DNA of 64,000 bases from Candidatus Marinamargulisbacteria bacterium SCGC AAA071-K20 (lineage in GTDB: Bacteria; Margulisbacteria; Marinamargulisbacteria; GCA-2716485; AAA071-K20). Of this stretch, positions 32,169 to 40,957 are shown piece by piece. Location of the stretch: contig QFBU01000003.1 of assembly GCA_003265975.1 (NCBI GenBank), positions 1-64,000 on the forward strand. The letters are read 5' to 3'. The position numbers were made by a program, and so were the translations under genes. How positions within the stretch are numbered: the first letter of the stretch is position 1; every line of letters begins with the position of its first letter. The notes below the pieces were generated by a model. That model was not told the DNA's origin. It searched no databases and saw nothing but the letters and a program-made list of their open reading frames with translations.

Positions 32169-33713
32169 ATGATAAAAAAAGAGCTTGAAACTCAATTATC
32201 ACAAGCACTTAAAGAGTTAGGTTTTGATAATATAGATCTCAAATTGGAACGCCCAAAGAACCCTGACCATGGTGACTATGCAAGTAATGTCTCTTTTCAG
32301 CTTGCTAAAACGCTTAAAAAAGCGCCGCCTCTTATTGCAGAAGATCTCAAGAGTAAATTGAAAGATAATAAAATTTCTGAAATAGTAGACTTTAATCCTG
32401 TTTCAGGATTTTTAAATATTACGCTTAAACCTAATTATTTATTAGAACGCCTCCAAACAATTGAAACAGTACCTGATTTTAAGACATCAAACCAAAAAAT
32501 ATTGTTAGAATATGTATCAGCTAACCCAACAGGCCCACTTCATATAGGTCATGGACGATGGGCGGTACTGGGAAGTGCTATTGCTTCAATACTTAAGTAT
32601 TCGCAACATACTGTGTTAACTGAATTTTATATTAATGATGCAGGGAGTCAGGTAAATCATTTTAAGGATAGTGTTAAGGCGGCTCAAGAGGGAAACCCAA
32701 TTCCTGAAGATGGATACCACGGCGCTTATATTTTGGACCTCGCAAAAAGTGATGTAGATCCACTCAAAAAAATGATTTCTTTGCAGAAGAGTACGCTTGC
32801 AAGTATTGGGGTTGAATTTGATACTTGGTTTTTTGAAAGTCTCTTACATAATGATGGAAAAGTAGCCTTAATTATAGATTGGCTTAGTAAAAAAGAATTA
32901 TCCTATACCAAAGACGATGCATTGTGGTTTAAATCGACAGATTATGGAGATGATAAGGATAGGGTTCTAATTAAGTCAGATGGCCAATATACGTACTTTT
33001 TAGTTGATATTGCATATCATTTTGACAAAATTAGTCGAGCTGATCTTTTAGTAAATATTTGGGGTGCAGACCATCATGGATATGTTCCACGAGTTCGGGC
33101 GGCGGTCATGTCTTTTTTAGATGAAGAACGCGACATTTCAGAGGCCTTTAAAGTAATTATTGGTCAACTCGTTAGCCTTGTTAAAGAAGGTAAGCCCGTA
33201 AAGATGTCAAAACGTACAGGTGAAATGATTAGCTTAGACGAAGTCGTTGAAGATATTGGCTGTGATGCTACCAGATTTTTTCTTTTAAATAAAAGTGCGG
33301 ATACTCATATTGAATTTGATCTGGATCTTGCCAAAAAATCGTCACAAGAAAACCCGGTTTATTATATTCAGTATGCACATGCCAGAATTGCTAGTCTTCT
33401 TAAGAAATCAGAGCTTAAGGTCGTGCCTTGTCCTGAATATTTAGAATTGAATAATTATGAACGTGACTTAAGCCTCTTACTTATTCAACTTTATGACAAA
33501 GTTTTAGAGTCTGCTGTAAAGTTTTCTCCTCATATTTTAGCGCAATACTTGTTTGATGTAGCAAAAGCTTTTCATTTGTTTTATCACAATTGCCAAATAT
33601 TAAATGCCGAAGAGCCAGACAAGTCTAAGCGTTTGTTTTTACTGTCAAAAACTCAATTTGTTCTTAAAGAAGTATTAAGTATTTTAGGCATTACAGCTCC
33701 TGATTCTATGTAA
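32169..33713 (+). CDS. argS: Arginyl-tRNA synthetase
   Basis: A 514-residue class I synthetase. The HIGH motif is in SANPTGPLHIGHGRWAVLG and the signature lysine loop is VKMSKRTGEMIS. The N-terminal additional domain (KPKNPDHGDYASN-like, here RPKNPDHGDYASN) and the C-terminal anticodon-binding helices are present. The length is slightly below the typical 550-580. It shares one base with tilS (TAATG), so the two are translationally coupled. Confidence 0.96.
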   Translation: MIKKELETQLSQALKELGFDNIDLKLERPKNPDHGDYASNVSFQLAKTLKKAPPLIAEDLKSKLKDNKISEIVDFNPVSGFLNITLKPNYLLERLQTIETVPDFKTSNQKILLEYVSANPTGPLHIGHGRWAVLGSAIASILKYSQHTVLTEFYINDAGSQVNHFKDSVKAAQEGNPIPEDGYHGAYILDLAKSDVDPLKKMISLQKSTLASIGVEFDTWFFESLLHNDGKVALIIDWLSKKELSYTKDDALWFKSTDYGDDKDRVLIKSDGQYTYFLVDIAYHFDKISRADLLVNIWGADHHGYVPRVRAAVMSFLDEERDISEAFKVIIGQLVSLVKEGKPVKMSKRTGEMISLDEVVEDIGCDATRFFLLNKSADTHIEFDLDLAKKSSQENPVYYIQYAHARIASLLKKSELKVVPCPEYLELNNYERDLSLLLIQLYDKVLESAVKFSPHILAQYLFDVAKAFHLFYHNCQILNAEEPDKSKRLFLLSKTQFVLKEVLSILGITAPDSM

Positions 33714-35068
33714 TGCGTACTCTGTTATTTGACTTCTCTTCGGAGAGTAAAATTCTTATTTCTTTTTCTTGTGGTTCAGATAGTGTTTGTTTAGCTCATA
33801 GTTTGCTCTCTTTTGTAACATCGTCTTCAAATATAACCTTAATTTACTTTGATCATGGGCTAAGACCCTCTGAAGTAAACAAAGAGAAAGAATTTATTTT
33901 ATCTTTTTCTGAACAGTATGGGTTTAATCATGTAATTCAGACATTGCCCGTACAAAATTATTCTAAAGAGAAAGGAATTTCTTTAGAAATGGCTGGGCGT
34001 CAACTTAGATATGACGCCCTTGATTGTTATTCTAAAGACACTCATATGACTACCATTTTAACGGCACATCACAAAAATGATGTGGGAGAGAGTCTTCTTT
34101 TGAAACTATTTAGAGGGACAAGGCTCCTTACCTCTCCTATTAGACGGGCTTTTGAGCTTTCAGAAGGATGTTCTGTCTATCGCCCCTTACTTGATACTTA
34201 TAAGTCTGATATTTTGTTGTATCTATCAAAAAACAAACTCTCTTTTTGTGTTGACTCTTCAAATGAAAGTACTCGATTTAAACGCAATCTTATTAGATCT
34301 CAAGACACACTATTTAAAGAAGTAAACTCTTCTTATTTAAATCATTTACTTGATTTTTCTGAATATCAAAACAGGGTAGATAACTATTTTAAAGCTAAAT
34401 GTGAAGGGCTTGTATTCAATAAATGTGAAGAAGGCTTTGATATTAAATTGGATTTATTACCTCTACATTCAGACTTAGAGCTAGAGTATTCTTTGAATTT
34501 TCTTTTGAAACAGACTGAACTTAAGATATCTTATGTAAACGCGAGTCAGATATTATCATTGTCTACGTTGATTTTGACTAAAAAAACGGGGTCGCTAGTG
34601 TTTGCTGAGACTACCCATATTTGTGTTACTCAAAGTAGGTTAGTGGTAAAAACTGAACTTGAGGCCCCTTCTTTTCTTGCTCAGATAGAAAATGTACCAG
34701 GCGTAGTTAAACTTGACGAAATTAACACTGAAGTTGATATTTCTGTAATTAAGTCCAAACCGCTTGTTCCATTGTCTACTAAAACAATAGCCTATTTAAA
34801 TTATGATCATTGTGAAGGGAAATCAATTGTTGTAAGGTCATTTAAGACCGGAGACTTATTTCAACCATTTGGTATGAATTGTAGAAAAAAAGTATCTGAT
34901 TACTTTATTGATAATAAAGTAGATCGTTTAGAACGATTAAGAGTTCCTTTATTTTTTATAGATAATCAATTAGCATGGGTTGGTGGGTATCAAGTTTCGA
35001 ATCAGTTTCGCATTACTGAGAACACAAAAAATGTATTGAAGATTCAGGTTAAAACTAATGAAAAATAA
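33713..35068 (+). CDS. tilS: tRNA(Ile)-lysidine synthase
   Basis: A 451-residue protein. The PP-loop reads SFSCGSDSVCLAHS; most relatives have SGGxDS, so one Gly is Cys here. YFDHGLRPSEVNKEK and TAHHKNDVGESLLLKLFRG follow the expected pattern of the ATPase domain, although the usual H-x-x-D-D-x-x-E-T is modified. The C-terminal domain has FKTGDLFQPFGM and KVSDYFIDNKV, typical of TilS. It converts C34 of tRNA-Ile(CAU) to lysidine. It overlaps the next gene by 11 bases. Confidence 0.92.
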   Translation: MRTLLFDFSSESKILISFSCGSDSVCLAHSLLSFVTSSSNITLIYFDHGLRPSEVNKEKEFILSFSEQYGFNHVIQTLPVQNYSKEKGISLEMAGRQLRYDALDCYSKDTHMTTILTAHHKNDVGESLLLKLFRGTRLLTSPIRRAFELSEGCSVYRPLLDTYKSDILLYLSKNKLSFCVDSSNESTRFKRNLIRSQDTLFKEVNSSYLNHLLDFSEYQNRVDNYFKAKCEGLVFNKCEEGFDIKLDLLPLHSDLELEYSLNFLLKQTELKISYVNASQILSLSTLILTKKTGSLVFAETTHICVTQSRLVVKTELEAPSFLAQIENVPGVVKLDEINTEVDISVIKSKPLVPLSTKTIAYLNYDHCEGKSIVVRSFKTGDLFQPFGMNCRKKVSDYFIDNKVDRLERLRVPLFFIDNQLAWVGGYQVSNQFRITENTKNVLKIQVKTNEK

Positions 35069-35741
35069 AATACTGAAATTATTATTGTTGATCCTACTTT
35101 TTACCAGTACGGTTTGTGCTGCAAGATCGGTTTATTTAATTGATGATTTTGAAGATGGTGAGATAGAAAGAACCCCTGAATGGTGGGATTTTGGTCTCAT
35201 CGAAACGTCTCTTGTTGAAAATAATAAAGAGGAAGCCTCTTATTTAGAACAAACCTCCTTAGGACTAAAAGGGAACCCCAGTGAGTGGTATGTCGGTGGT
35301 ATTGGCACTTATTTGGGGATAGACACTTCACCCTATAATGCCATTAAACTTGTTGTGAGGGGAAAAGGGATTGAATCTGGATTTTTAAGAATCGAGTTAT
35401 ACGATGATGATAACAACAATTGGGTTGTTGAAGTTCATGAACAAGATCAATCGTTAGTTGAATTTGATGATAAGTTTGTTTACTCACAGAAAGTAGACTG
35501 GGCTGGTTGGAAGGTATTAATAATCCCATTTAGTTATTTTGTAGATGATAACCCGGATATGGGGGATAATGTCTTTAATCCAGTTCAAACTGGAACTTCA
35601 GGTGGTTTATTACAAATGCAACTTATATTATTGGCTACTAATAAAGAAGTGGTTCCAGATATCAGAATCGATACTTTTAAATTGTTCTATTATGTAAAGC
35701 CCAAACCTCAAAAAGCTACTTATAGCGATGATGATTGGTAA
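35058..35741 (+). CDS. Secreted protein with a carbohydrate-binding-like beta domain
   Basis: A 227-residue protein with a signal peptide (ILKLLLLILLFTSTVCAA). The mature part begins LIDDFEDGEIERTPEWWDFG, a D-D-F-E-D opening shared by CBM11/CIA30-type jelly-roll domains and by some flagellar sheath proteins. Further beta strands carry IKLVVRGKGIESG and WKVLIIPFSYFVDDNPDMGD. The tail is acidic (YSDDDW). A periplasmic or surface location is predicted and sugar binding is a guess. It overlaps tilS and meets the convergent LpxB-like gene tail to tail with a 26-base overlap. Confidence 0.65.
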   Translation: MKNKILKLLLLILLFTSTVCAARSVYLIDDFEDGEIERTPEWWDFGLIETSLVENNKEEASYLEQTSLGLKGNPSEWYVGGIGTYLGIDTSPYNAIKLVVRGKGIESGFLRIELYDDDNNNWVVEVHEQDQSLVEFDDKFVYSQKVDWAGWKVLIIPFSYFVDDNPDMGDNVFNPVQTGTSGGLLQMQLILLATNKEVVPDIRIDTFKLFYYVKPKPQKATYSDDDW

Positions 35742-36837
35742 TGTCTTTGAGGATAGTTTCTGAAACGTTCTTTGGGTGAGGAATACTTTTTAAGTCGTTG
35801 GTTATTTTTTCTAATTCGTTTTTGTTTTTTAATAAAGTATTAGCTTTAGAAGCTAGTACTTCCGAGTCGATTACTCCAATAATTTCTGGGACAATTTCTG
35901 AATTTGTAAGTCTATTTGGATGAGACACAAATTTTACGGTTTTTCTTAAGTAAAGCAACACTAGTTTTTTAATTAAGGGCCCTATAATAGGGATTTTTTC
36001 AATAATACCTGCGAGTCCATCTAAAATAACTAGATCAGGGAAGTTTAGTGGGAATAATACTATCATTGGAAGATTGAGGTACATTGCTTCTGCTGTATTT
36101 GTACCTGCTAATGTCACTAATAGCTTTGATTTTGCCATGACTTTAAGGGCGTCTTCTCTAGTGAATTCTATATCAGTAGGGGCTTCTTTAACTTGCGAAT
36201 TAAAAAGCGTGTCTGTAATAAAGGGCGATATATGAACTTTAATAGTGTAGTTTGGACTTAATTCTTTAAGTGACTTAATAGTATCCATTACTATGGGGAA
36301 AAAGGCTTTGAAGTGTTGTGGCCTTGAGCCTGTAAAAAATAAAATATCGATGTCTTTTGGTGATTGTGTATTATTAGTTTCTAAAAACTGATTTACTTTT
36401 TCAGACATTAAGTCTCCCACTTTATTTTTGAAAAATGACTTTTTATAACCCCATCCTAGAGATTTGTTATGATCACTATATCCATAGCATGGTAGTTTGT
36501 ATTTCTTACTTAAAATCCAGGAATATAAAGGGTCTCCTCCTAAAAATAAAACGGCTCCATTTTTGTATGAATGCTTTACCTTGAATGGCATAGAACAGAT
36601 ATGTTTCATACTTTCTGTATTAGGTACTATTTTTGACACTAGTTTTGATTCACTAAGAATACGAGCTTCTTGGTTTGAGGAATATTGGCATGGTGTGAGA
36701 AAAACGATGATATCTGAATCTGGAACGCTTTTTTTGAATCGTTTAATAAATGGAATGACCCAGTTGGATACTTCTCCGGGTGAATTACTTTGTATGAGTA
36801 ATAAGAAGTTATTTGTATTTTGAGGGCAAAAGTTCAT
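35716..36837 (-). CDS. Lipid-A-disaccharide-synthase-like glycosyltransferase
   Basis: A 373-residue protein that resembles LpxB-type GT-B enzymes: SNSPGEVSNWVIPFIKRF at the start, FLGGDPLYSWILSKKYKLP, FFTGSRPQHFKAF and VTLAGTNTAEAMYLNLPMIV. It is more divergent than true LpxB, matching the class annotated as lipid-A-disaccharide-synthase-related. No other lipid A gene is in the window, so the substrate is unclear. Its start lies 29 bases inside the end of manC, so the two genes are likely translated from one message and may share a glycan pathway. Confidence 0.75.
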   Translation of the reverse strand: MNFCPQNTNNFLLLIQSNSPGEVSNWVIPFIKRFKKSVPDSDIIVFLTPCQYSSNQEARILSESKLVSKIVPNTESMKHICSMPFKVKHSYKNGAVLFLGGDPLYSWILSKKYKLPCYGYSDHNKSLGWGYKKSFFKNKVGDLMSEKVNQFLETNNTQSPKDIDILFFTGSRPQHFKAFFPIVMDTIKSLKELSPNYTIKVHISPFITDTLFNSQVKEAPTDIEFTREDALKVMAKSKLLVTLAGTNTAEAMYLNLPMIVLFPLNFPDLVILDGLAGIIEKIPIIGPLIKKLVLLYLRKTVKFVSHPNRLTNSEIVPEIIGVIDSEVLASKANTLLKNKNELEKITNDLKSIPHPKNVSETILKDITNHHRYK

Positions 36838-37852
36838 AAAGGTCTTTTATTTTCTGATCGCTTTCTTTAGGGAGAACTAAAATAGCGTCTTCGGTTTCTA
36901 CAATTACCAAGTTTTCAACATCGACACAGGCAATTAGTTTTTTTTCTGAAAAAGCAATATTCCCTTTGGAATTAATTTGTATCAAATTTGATTTATATGA
37001 ATTCTTTTTTTTGTCTTGATTTAAATACCCTTCAAGCGCACTCCAGTTTCCGATGTCATTCCATTCAAAACTTGATTTTACAAGTCTGATTCTTGACGAT
37101 TCTTTTTCTAAGATTCCATAGTCAATTGAAATGGATTCAAATGCATTAAAGCACTTTTCAATTCCTTTTTTGTCAGTTTTTTTGAGTTTTCCAAGCTTTT
37201 TTAATAATTTGGCATTTTTGGGATGATGCTTTTCGATTAGCTCTAAAATTAAGTCTGCTCGCCATATAAAAATTCCAGCGTTCCAATAAAAATTACCATT
37301 CTTTATGTATTTTTCAGCCATTTTTTTGCTTGGTTTTTCTTTAAATGCAACTACTTTAGAGACAGACTCTTTATTGTTTTCGGTTTCAATATATCCGTAG
37401 CCGGTGTGTGCGTGACTGGGTTTGATTCCAATCGTAACTAGGGTGTTGTTTTTTTTAACTTCTTGAATAGCTTTTTTTATAGTTTTAATGAATTCACCTT
37501 TTGGTTTTATATGATGGTCAGAAGGTAAAATTACCATGATAGCGTCTTTGTCTTTTTTTAATATTTCACTTGCGGCCCATCCTATACAGGGAAGGGTGTT
37601 TTTTCCAATAGGTTCTTTTAAAATGTTTTTTTTAGGCATCAGGGAGTCTAAGTCATTTAGGTGTTTTTTTTGCCTTTCGTTACTTACCACAAAAATATTG
37701 TCGCGTTTACAAAAAGACTCCATACGTTTGATAGTACTTTCAATGAGGGTATGATTTCCAATTAACTTAAGAAACTGCTTTGCTCTAACCGCTCTTGATA
37801 GAGGCCAGAACCTGGTACCTTTCCCCCCAGCCATAACTACTGTGTAAATCAT
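36809..37852 (-). CDS. manC: Mannose-1-phosphate guanylyltransferase
   Basis: A 347-residue nucleotidyltransferase. The N-terminal signature is VVMAGGKGTRFWPLSR, followed by AKQFLKLIGNHTLIEST, VILPSDHHIKP and FKEKPSKKMAEKYI. It makes GDP-mannose for surface glycans. It is the single-domain form without the phosphomannose isomerase part. An A/T-only sequence containing TATATA lies 6 bases before the ATG, and no ribosome binding site is present. The LpxB-like gene overlaps its end. Confidence 0.92.
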   Translation of the reverse strand: MIYTVVMAGGKGTRFWPLSRAVRAKQFLKLIGNHTLIESTIKRMESFCKRDNIFVVSNERQKKHLNDLDSLMPKKNILKEPIGKNTLPCIGWAASEILKKDKDAIMVILPSDHHIKPKGEFIKTIKKAIQEVKKNNTLVTIGIKPSHAHTGYGYIETENNKESVSKVVAFKEKPSKKMAEKYIKNGNFYWNAGIFIWRADLILELIEKHHPKNAKLLKKLGKLKKTDKKGIEKCFNAFESISIDYGILEKESSRIRLVKSSFEWNDIGNWSALEGYLNQDKKKNSYKSNLIQINSKGNIAFSEKKLIACVDVENLVIVETEDAILVLPKESDQKIKDLYELLPSKYK

Positions 37853-37866
37853 TTATATTATATATA

Positions 37867-40170
37867 CTATATTATTGTTTTGTAGTATAGCTTTTTACCG
37901 TCAGTTTTGAATAAAATAGCCCCATTTTTGTCAGTTCTTAGGACGATACTCTTCTTTTTTTTTAGCCGCTCTACTACTTGTAAATTTGGATGGCCGTATC
38001 GATTTCTTTTGGAGCAACTAATGACAGAAATTAATGGTTCTGAGATATTTAAAAATTGTGCGGAGCTTGAGGTTTTTGATCCATGGTGACTTACTTTTAA
38101 TACCGTAGTTTTGAGTGAGTTTCCTAGTTTTTTTATTAATTTTTGTTCTATATTATATTCAATATCACCAGTAAATAAAAAAGAGATTTTTCCGATGTCT
38201 AACTTGCATACTAGTGAATTATTATTTTTGCTTTCTCCTGGGTTGTATCTCTCAGGAGATAGTTGAGTAAGCGTTGCATTTTTTCCAAGTTGAATTTGAC
38301 TTTGTGGAGGCATCATCTTTTGCTTGAATTTTATTTTTGTAGGATTTGAATTGTCTAAAATAGTTTCAATAGCGAGTGTCTTGTTTAAGAATTTAAGCCC
38401 ACCAGAATGGTCTTGGTCATAGTGGCTGATTAGTAAAAGAGATAATTTATTAATTGAATAATATTTAAGTACGGGAAGAATTGTATTTTCTGCGATAATT
38501 TTTGTACTATTTCTGCCTCTTTGTATGCCACCAGTGTCAATTAATATGTTTTTTTTTAGAGGAGTAGTAATTAACGTGCTGTCACCTTGCCCTACGTCAA
38601 TAAAGGTAATTGTATAGTAACGGTTTGGGAGGATATTATTAAAAAAGGCCCAAGATACCAGTAACATTATGATGGTAAGGCACCCTTTTTTGATTTTGGT
38701 TTTGTCGTTTTTTAATGAATATAAACCCGTAAACATAAGCGCATAAATAAGTAACACTACATATAAAGGAGGAGGCGATAATGAAAATGTTGCGTAGGGA
38801 ATATCGCTTAATTTATATATCACTGTATTTACTCCCTTAATTACTACTAAGAGGCCAGTTAGAATTAATGTTGCGAATGGGAGTCCTAGCAAGCCTAATA
38901 TTGTTGTAATGAAACCAATAACTACAATTATTTCAACTAAAATCATAAATATCCCGTTAGAGACTAATGATATCGGGGCAATAGTATAAAAATGTACCCA
39001 AAGTAATGGGGAGGTAAACAAAAATGGCGCTATGATAACTGACAAAAACTCTTTTTTTTCTTTACTCCACTCAGAATAAAATATACTGGCTATGGCCGGA
39101 ACTCCATATAAAAGAGAAAGCGTTGCGGCGTAAGAAAGTTGTGCGGCAATATCAAAGAGCATAAAAGGATCAATAATTAATAAGCACATGGTCGTTAAAC
39201 AGATAATATGGGTTTTATTAAGATTCTTGTGACAACATTTGTTAAATAGGCATAAAAAGTTGAAAATAATGGCCCTGAAGAGTGAAATTCCTCCACCAGT
39301 AATAAAATAAAAAATGGTTTGAAATAAAGCAATCATGCCTAGGGTAATGGTGTTGTTTCGTGTAACTGTTCTAAGAATAGTAAAAAATAAAGTTGAAAGT
39401 AGTGCGACTTGTGAACCAGACACCACTAACATATGTGTTAGGCCTAATTTTTTATAGGTTGAATTGATTTGTTTTGAGAGTGAAACTGTTTTGTTTCCTA
39501 TTATTAAGCTACTCAGAAGTGCTGTTTCTTCAGGTAGAGGGCATTTTTGATAGAGCTTTATGATAGATGTCCTTAAATTAAATGCCATTTGTTTAATAGG
39601 ACAGGCCTTCCCTTTTTCTAATTGGCTTACTTTTTTGGTATGAATCCTCCCTGACGTACTTTTACTTAGTTCAAAATTTGGATGTTTTTTTTGCCCTGGA
39701 TTTCTATTTTTGAATTGCATGGACTTTAAATTTGTAATCATGAAACGATCAGCGTATTTAGGAGGGGAATTAAATTCAGGGGTCACATAAACTAGTACGT
39801 TGATTTGTTTTTTTTCAATTCTAACTTTTACATACTTATAAAAGCTTGGGCAAGGCTCTAGAAAAAAAATAATGAGTTTTTCTTCCTTACTTATATTTTG
39901 AATTTGGGATCGATTAGCCCATTTGTTTTTTGTTTGATTAGAAATGGAAAGTGAAAATGCAAAAAAAATGAAAAAGGGTATGATTAGTACGGTTTTTTCT
40001 ACGTGGGACGTGTTTTTTATTAATAATAGGAAAAACAGAGCACTTAAGGTAAAGATTAAGATGTTAAAAGGCCACAATGAAGAGCATATGGCTATGACTA
40101 AATAATAAAGAAGTATTTCTTTTTTTATAACATTTAAAGTCTTTGGTAGTAAGTAAAAATAATTATACAT
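37867..40170 (-). CDS. comEC: DNA-uptake channel protein ComEC/Rec2
   Basis: A 767-residue protein. Residues up to about 500 hold many hydrophobic spans and the competence-domain signature LGLTHMLVVSGSQVALLS and GGGISLFRAIIFNF. The C-terminal third is a metallo-beta-lactamase-like domain with FIDVGQGDSTLITTP, ILIDTGG, LLISHYDQDHSGGLKFL and VLKVSHHGSKTSSS. It forms the inner-membrane channel for single-stranded DNA in natural transformation. No other competence gene lies in the window. A nine-A run near the 3' end of the coding strand is in frame. Confidence 0.92.
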   Translation of the reverse strand: MYNYFYLLPKTLNVIKKEILLYYLVIAICSSLWPFNILIFTLSALFFLLLIKNTSHVEKTVLIIPFFIFFAFSLSISNQTKNKWANRSQIQNISKEEKLIIFFLEPCPSFYKYVKVRIEKKQINVLVYVTPEFNSPPKYADRFMITNLKSMQFKNRNPGQKKHPNFELSKSTSGRIHTKKVSQLEKGKACPIKQMAFNLRTSIIKLYQKCPLPEETALLSSLIIGNKTVSLSKQINSTYKKLGLTHMLVVSGSQVALLSTLFFTILRTVTRNNTITLGMIALFQTIFYFITGGGISLFRAIIFNFLCLFNKCCHKNLNKTHIICLTTMCLLIIDPFMLFDIAAQLSYAATLSLLYGVPAIASIFYSEWSKEKKEFLSVIIAPFLFTSPLLWVHFYTIAPISLVSNGIFMILVEIIVVIGFITTILGLLGLPFATLILTGLLVVIKGVNTVIYKLSDIPYATFSLSPPPLYVVLLIYALMFTGLYSLKNDKTKIKKGCLTIIMLLVSWAFFNNILPNRYYTITFIDVGQGDSTLITTPLKKNILIDTGGIQRGRNSTKIIAENTILPVLKYYSINKLSLLLISHYDQDHSGGLKFLNKTLAIETILDNSNPTKIKFKQKMMPPQSQIQLGKNATLTQLSPERYNPGESKNNNSLVCKLDIGKISFLFTGDIEYNIEQKLIKKLGNSLKTTVLKVSHHGSKTSSSAQFLNISEPLISVISCSKRNRYGHPNLQVVERLKKKKSIVLRTDKNGAILFKTDGKKLYYKTII

Positions 40171-40237
40171 ATAAACCTAACGTCTCATGCTAAAGAGATC
40201 TATTCAATAGAAATTATTATGGTAAAATAGGAATACA

Positions 40238-40603
40238 ATGAAATTATCAAAAAAATTACTTGTGTGTCTTCTAATATTACTTGTAGTAGGGTGGTTTTTT
40301 GTTTTTAAAGACAGAACTCTTTCTCTAGATGGTTATGAACAAGCTTTTTTTAATATTCCAATTGTAACGAGTGAGGAGTTAGCCAATTTAGCGCTATCCA
40401 AAGTATTGGTTCAAGAAGGGATCGCGAAAATTTCATTTCAAGCTTCTCAAAATAATGTAATTGTTTATTTTGACCCTGCATTACTTTCAGTTTCTCAAGT
40501 AAAGCAAAGACTTCAAAAAGCAGGATATAGGATTGTAAATGACAATAAAAAGACAGAATTACAAGTCTTAGATTATAAGGTTAAATACAACCCTAACTAT
40601 TAA
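40238..40603 (+). CDS. Membrane-anchored small protein with an HMA-like fold
   Basis: A 121-residue protein with one N-terminal membrane segment (LLVCLLILLVVGWFFVF) and a soluble part outside the cytoplasm. The soluble part resembles a heavy-metal-associated ferredoxin fold: IAKISFQASQNNVIVYFDP and SVSQVKQRLQKAGYRIV. The metal-binding C-x-x-C is missing, so metal transport is not supported. An AGGA lies before the ATG at 40238. The gene stands alone between comEC and the giant gene. Confidence 0.6.
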   Translation: MKLSKKLLVCLLILLVVGWFFVFKDRTLSLDGYEQAFFNIPIVTSEELANLALSKVLVQEGIAKISFQASQNNVIVYFDPALLSVSQVKQRLQKAGYRIVNDNKKTELQVLDYKVKYNPNY

Positions 40604-40957
40604 ATAAGCTTAAATAAGTATTTTTTGTGGGTCTTAACTTTTATTTGAATACTTCTTCCTAAGCCTGTTTATAGAATTTTTCTAATTTGTAAATATTTTA
40701 AAATTCATTAAGGGGATTTTTAAGCGAAACAACTGTTCATTAGAGCTGTGCCTATTTTTTTGTATGTATCAAGAAAAATAGATGCAATTAGCATCAAAAT
40801 TTACCGATTACTAAACTAGAAATCATTAAAAGGAAAGAAAACCTTGATGATGGCATTAGAATGATAAAGTTGGAAATACATTATTATCCTTTTTGCGATT
40901 CATTTTTTGGCTTGAAAGATAAAATATTTAAGTAAATAACGGCGGAGGCAAATTAAA
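40604..40957. other. 354-base leader region before the giant gene
   Basis: This strongly AT-rich gap contains no convincing gene. An AAAGGAAAG site at about 40830 is followed by ATGATGGCATTAGAATGA, a five-codon frame that could be a leader peptide but is more likely chance. A GGAGG site lies 9 bases before the ATG at 40958. No clear sigma-70 promoter stands out, so the giant gene may have a long untranslated leader. Confidence 0.5.

Noticed and set aside
40840..40862. Five-codon leader peptide before the giant gene
   Set aside because: A ribosome binding site is present, but so short a frame without regulatory codons or attenuator stems is not convincing.
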